Below the pieces are notes generated by a model. That model searched no databases and had not been told where the DNA came from. It saw nothing but the letters and a program-made list of their open reading frames with translations. Shown piece after piece: positions 13,790 through 14,093 of a stretch of 14,093 nucleotides of DNA. The DNA comes from Bdellovibrionales bacterium (GTDB lineage: Bacteria; Bdellovibrionota; JAFGOL01), in contig JAKIZQ010000013.1 in assembly GCA_022707945.1 (NCBI GenBank), forward strand, positions 1 through 14,093, in the 5' to 3' direction. The stretch's first letter is position 1, and every line of letters starts with the position of its first letter. The position numbers and the translations under genes were made by a program.

Positions 13790-14093
13790 ATGAAGTTATA
13801 TACCATAATCTTTATTCCTGCTTTGATCTTGCTCACAGCCTCTATAGGTTGTGGAACAGGTAAAGGTGGAGCAGTTAATAAGAAGTCAGATAATATTTCT
13901 GAGATAAAGGCTCCAACAGATAAAGCACAGGTACATTATCTTAATAAAGGTTCTAGAGAATATGTACTCCTAAAAGGTAAAGATCTAAAGGACTATACTG
14001 TTATTAGCGACGATAGTGAACTTTATGTTAATGTAAAAGGGAAAAAGATATCAGGCAAGGCTGATCTAAACAAGAAGAGTAATATGTTAAAAA
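13790..14093 (+). CDS. pilQ: Probable type IV pilus secretin PilQ, N-terminal end with lipoprotein signal (cut by window edge)
   Basis: Only 101 codons are present. ATG codons at 13787 and 13790 are both possible; the second is five bases from GGAGG (13780-13784) and is preferred. The product starts with a signal peptide whose SIGC lipobox puts C21 at the mature N-terminus. A Lys/Gly/Ser-rich linker is followed, from about residue 45, by a beta-rich stretch (DYTVISDDSELYVNVKGKKI) that fits an AMIN-type domain, as found at the front of PilQ secretins. The position directly after pilM-N-O-P is the stronger argument. The secretin domain lies outside the window, so the name rests on context; another pilus lipoprotein is possible. 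Confidence 0.65.
   Translation, partial: MKLYTIIFIPALILLTASIGCGTGKGGAVNKKSDNISEIKAPTDKAQVHYLNKGSREYVLLKGKDLKDYTVISDDSELYVNVKGKKISGKADLNKKSNMLK

Overview
The window looks like chromosome from a low-GC, Gram-negative, didermic bacterium. It carries outer-membrane machinery (Lgt, BamD, Pal, a CpoB-like lipoprotein) and a type IV pilus operon (pilM-N-O-P and the start of a probable pilQ). The order pal - cpoB - tsaD - rsmA, the two-subunit oxygen-sensitive class I fumarase and a stand-alone asparaginyl-tRNA synthetase would suit the former Deltaproteobacteria or a neighbouring, probably anaerobic, phylum. I cannot name the species. Codon use is A/T-rich throughout and several genes use TTG or GTG starts. 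No tRNA, rRNA, insertion sequence, phage gene or CRISPR array was seen.

Layout. 1-378 (minus): N-terminal part of lgt, cut by the window edge. 477-3796 (plus): asnS, rimO and an unrecognised protein with a lysine-rich front half and a strongly acidic back half. 3790-5153 (minus): fumarase beta and alpha subunits, meeting the previous gene tail to tail with overlapping stop codons. 5154-5357: a divergent promoter region with a 14-bp palindrome. 5358-7458 (plus): a small protein ending in a DnaA domain I-like module, then bamD, then a TPR gene broken by a one-base frameshift. 7459-10601 (plus): pal with its own promoter, a strong intrinsic terminator lying inside the first codons of the next gene, the CpoB-like lipoprotein gene, tsaD and rsmA. 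10602-10862: a spacer of about 8% G+C in its core. 10863-14093 (plus): a small XRE-type helix-turn-helix gene, then pilM, pilN, pilO, pilP and the 5' end of a probable pilQ.

How the genes relate. One theme is envelope building: Lgt lipidates the lipoproteins encoded here, BamD inserts outer-membrane proteins, Pal and CpoB link the outer membrane to peptidoglycan and division, and PilM-N-O-P forms the pilus alignment complex up to the secretin. A second theme is translation quality: AsnRS charges tRNA, RimO modifies ribosomal protein S12, TsaD makes t6A in tRNA and RsmA dimethylates 16S rRNA. The most unusual items are the DnaA domain I-like protein in front of bamD, the charge-segregated basic/acidic protein, the terminator placed inside the cpoB signal-peptide region, the frameshifted TPR gene, the HTH gene leading the pil operon, and the apparent absence of a lipid-anchor cysteine from PilP while the PilQ candidate has a lipobox.
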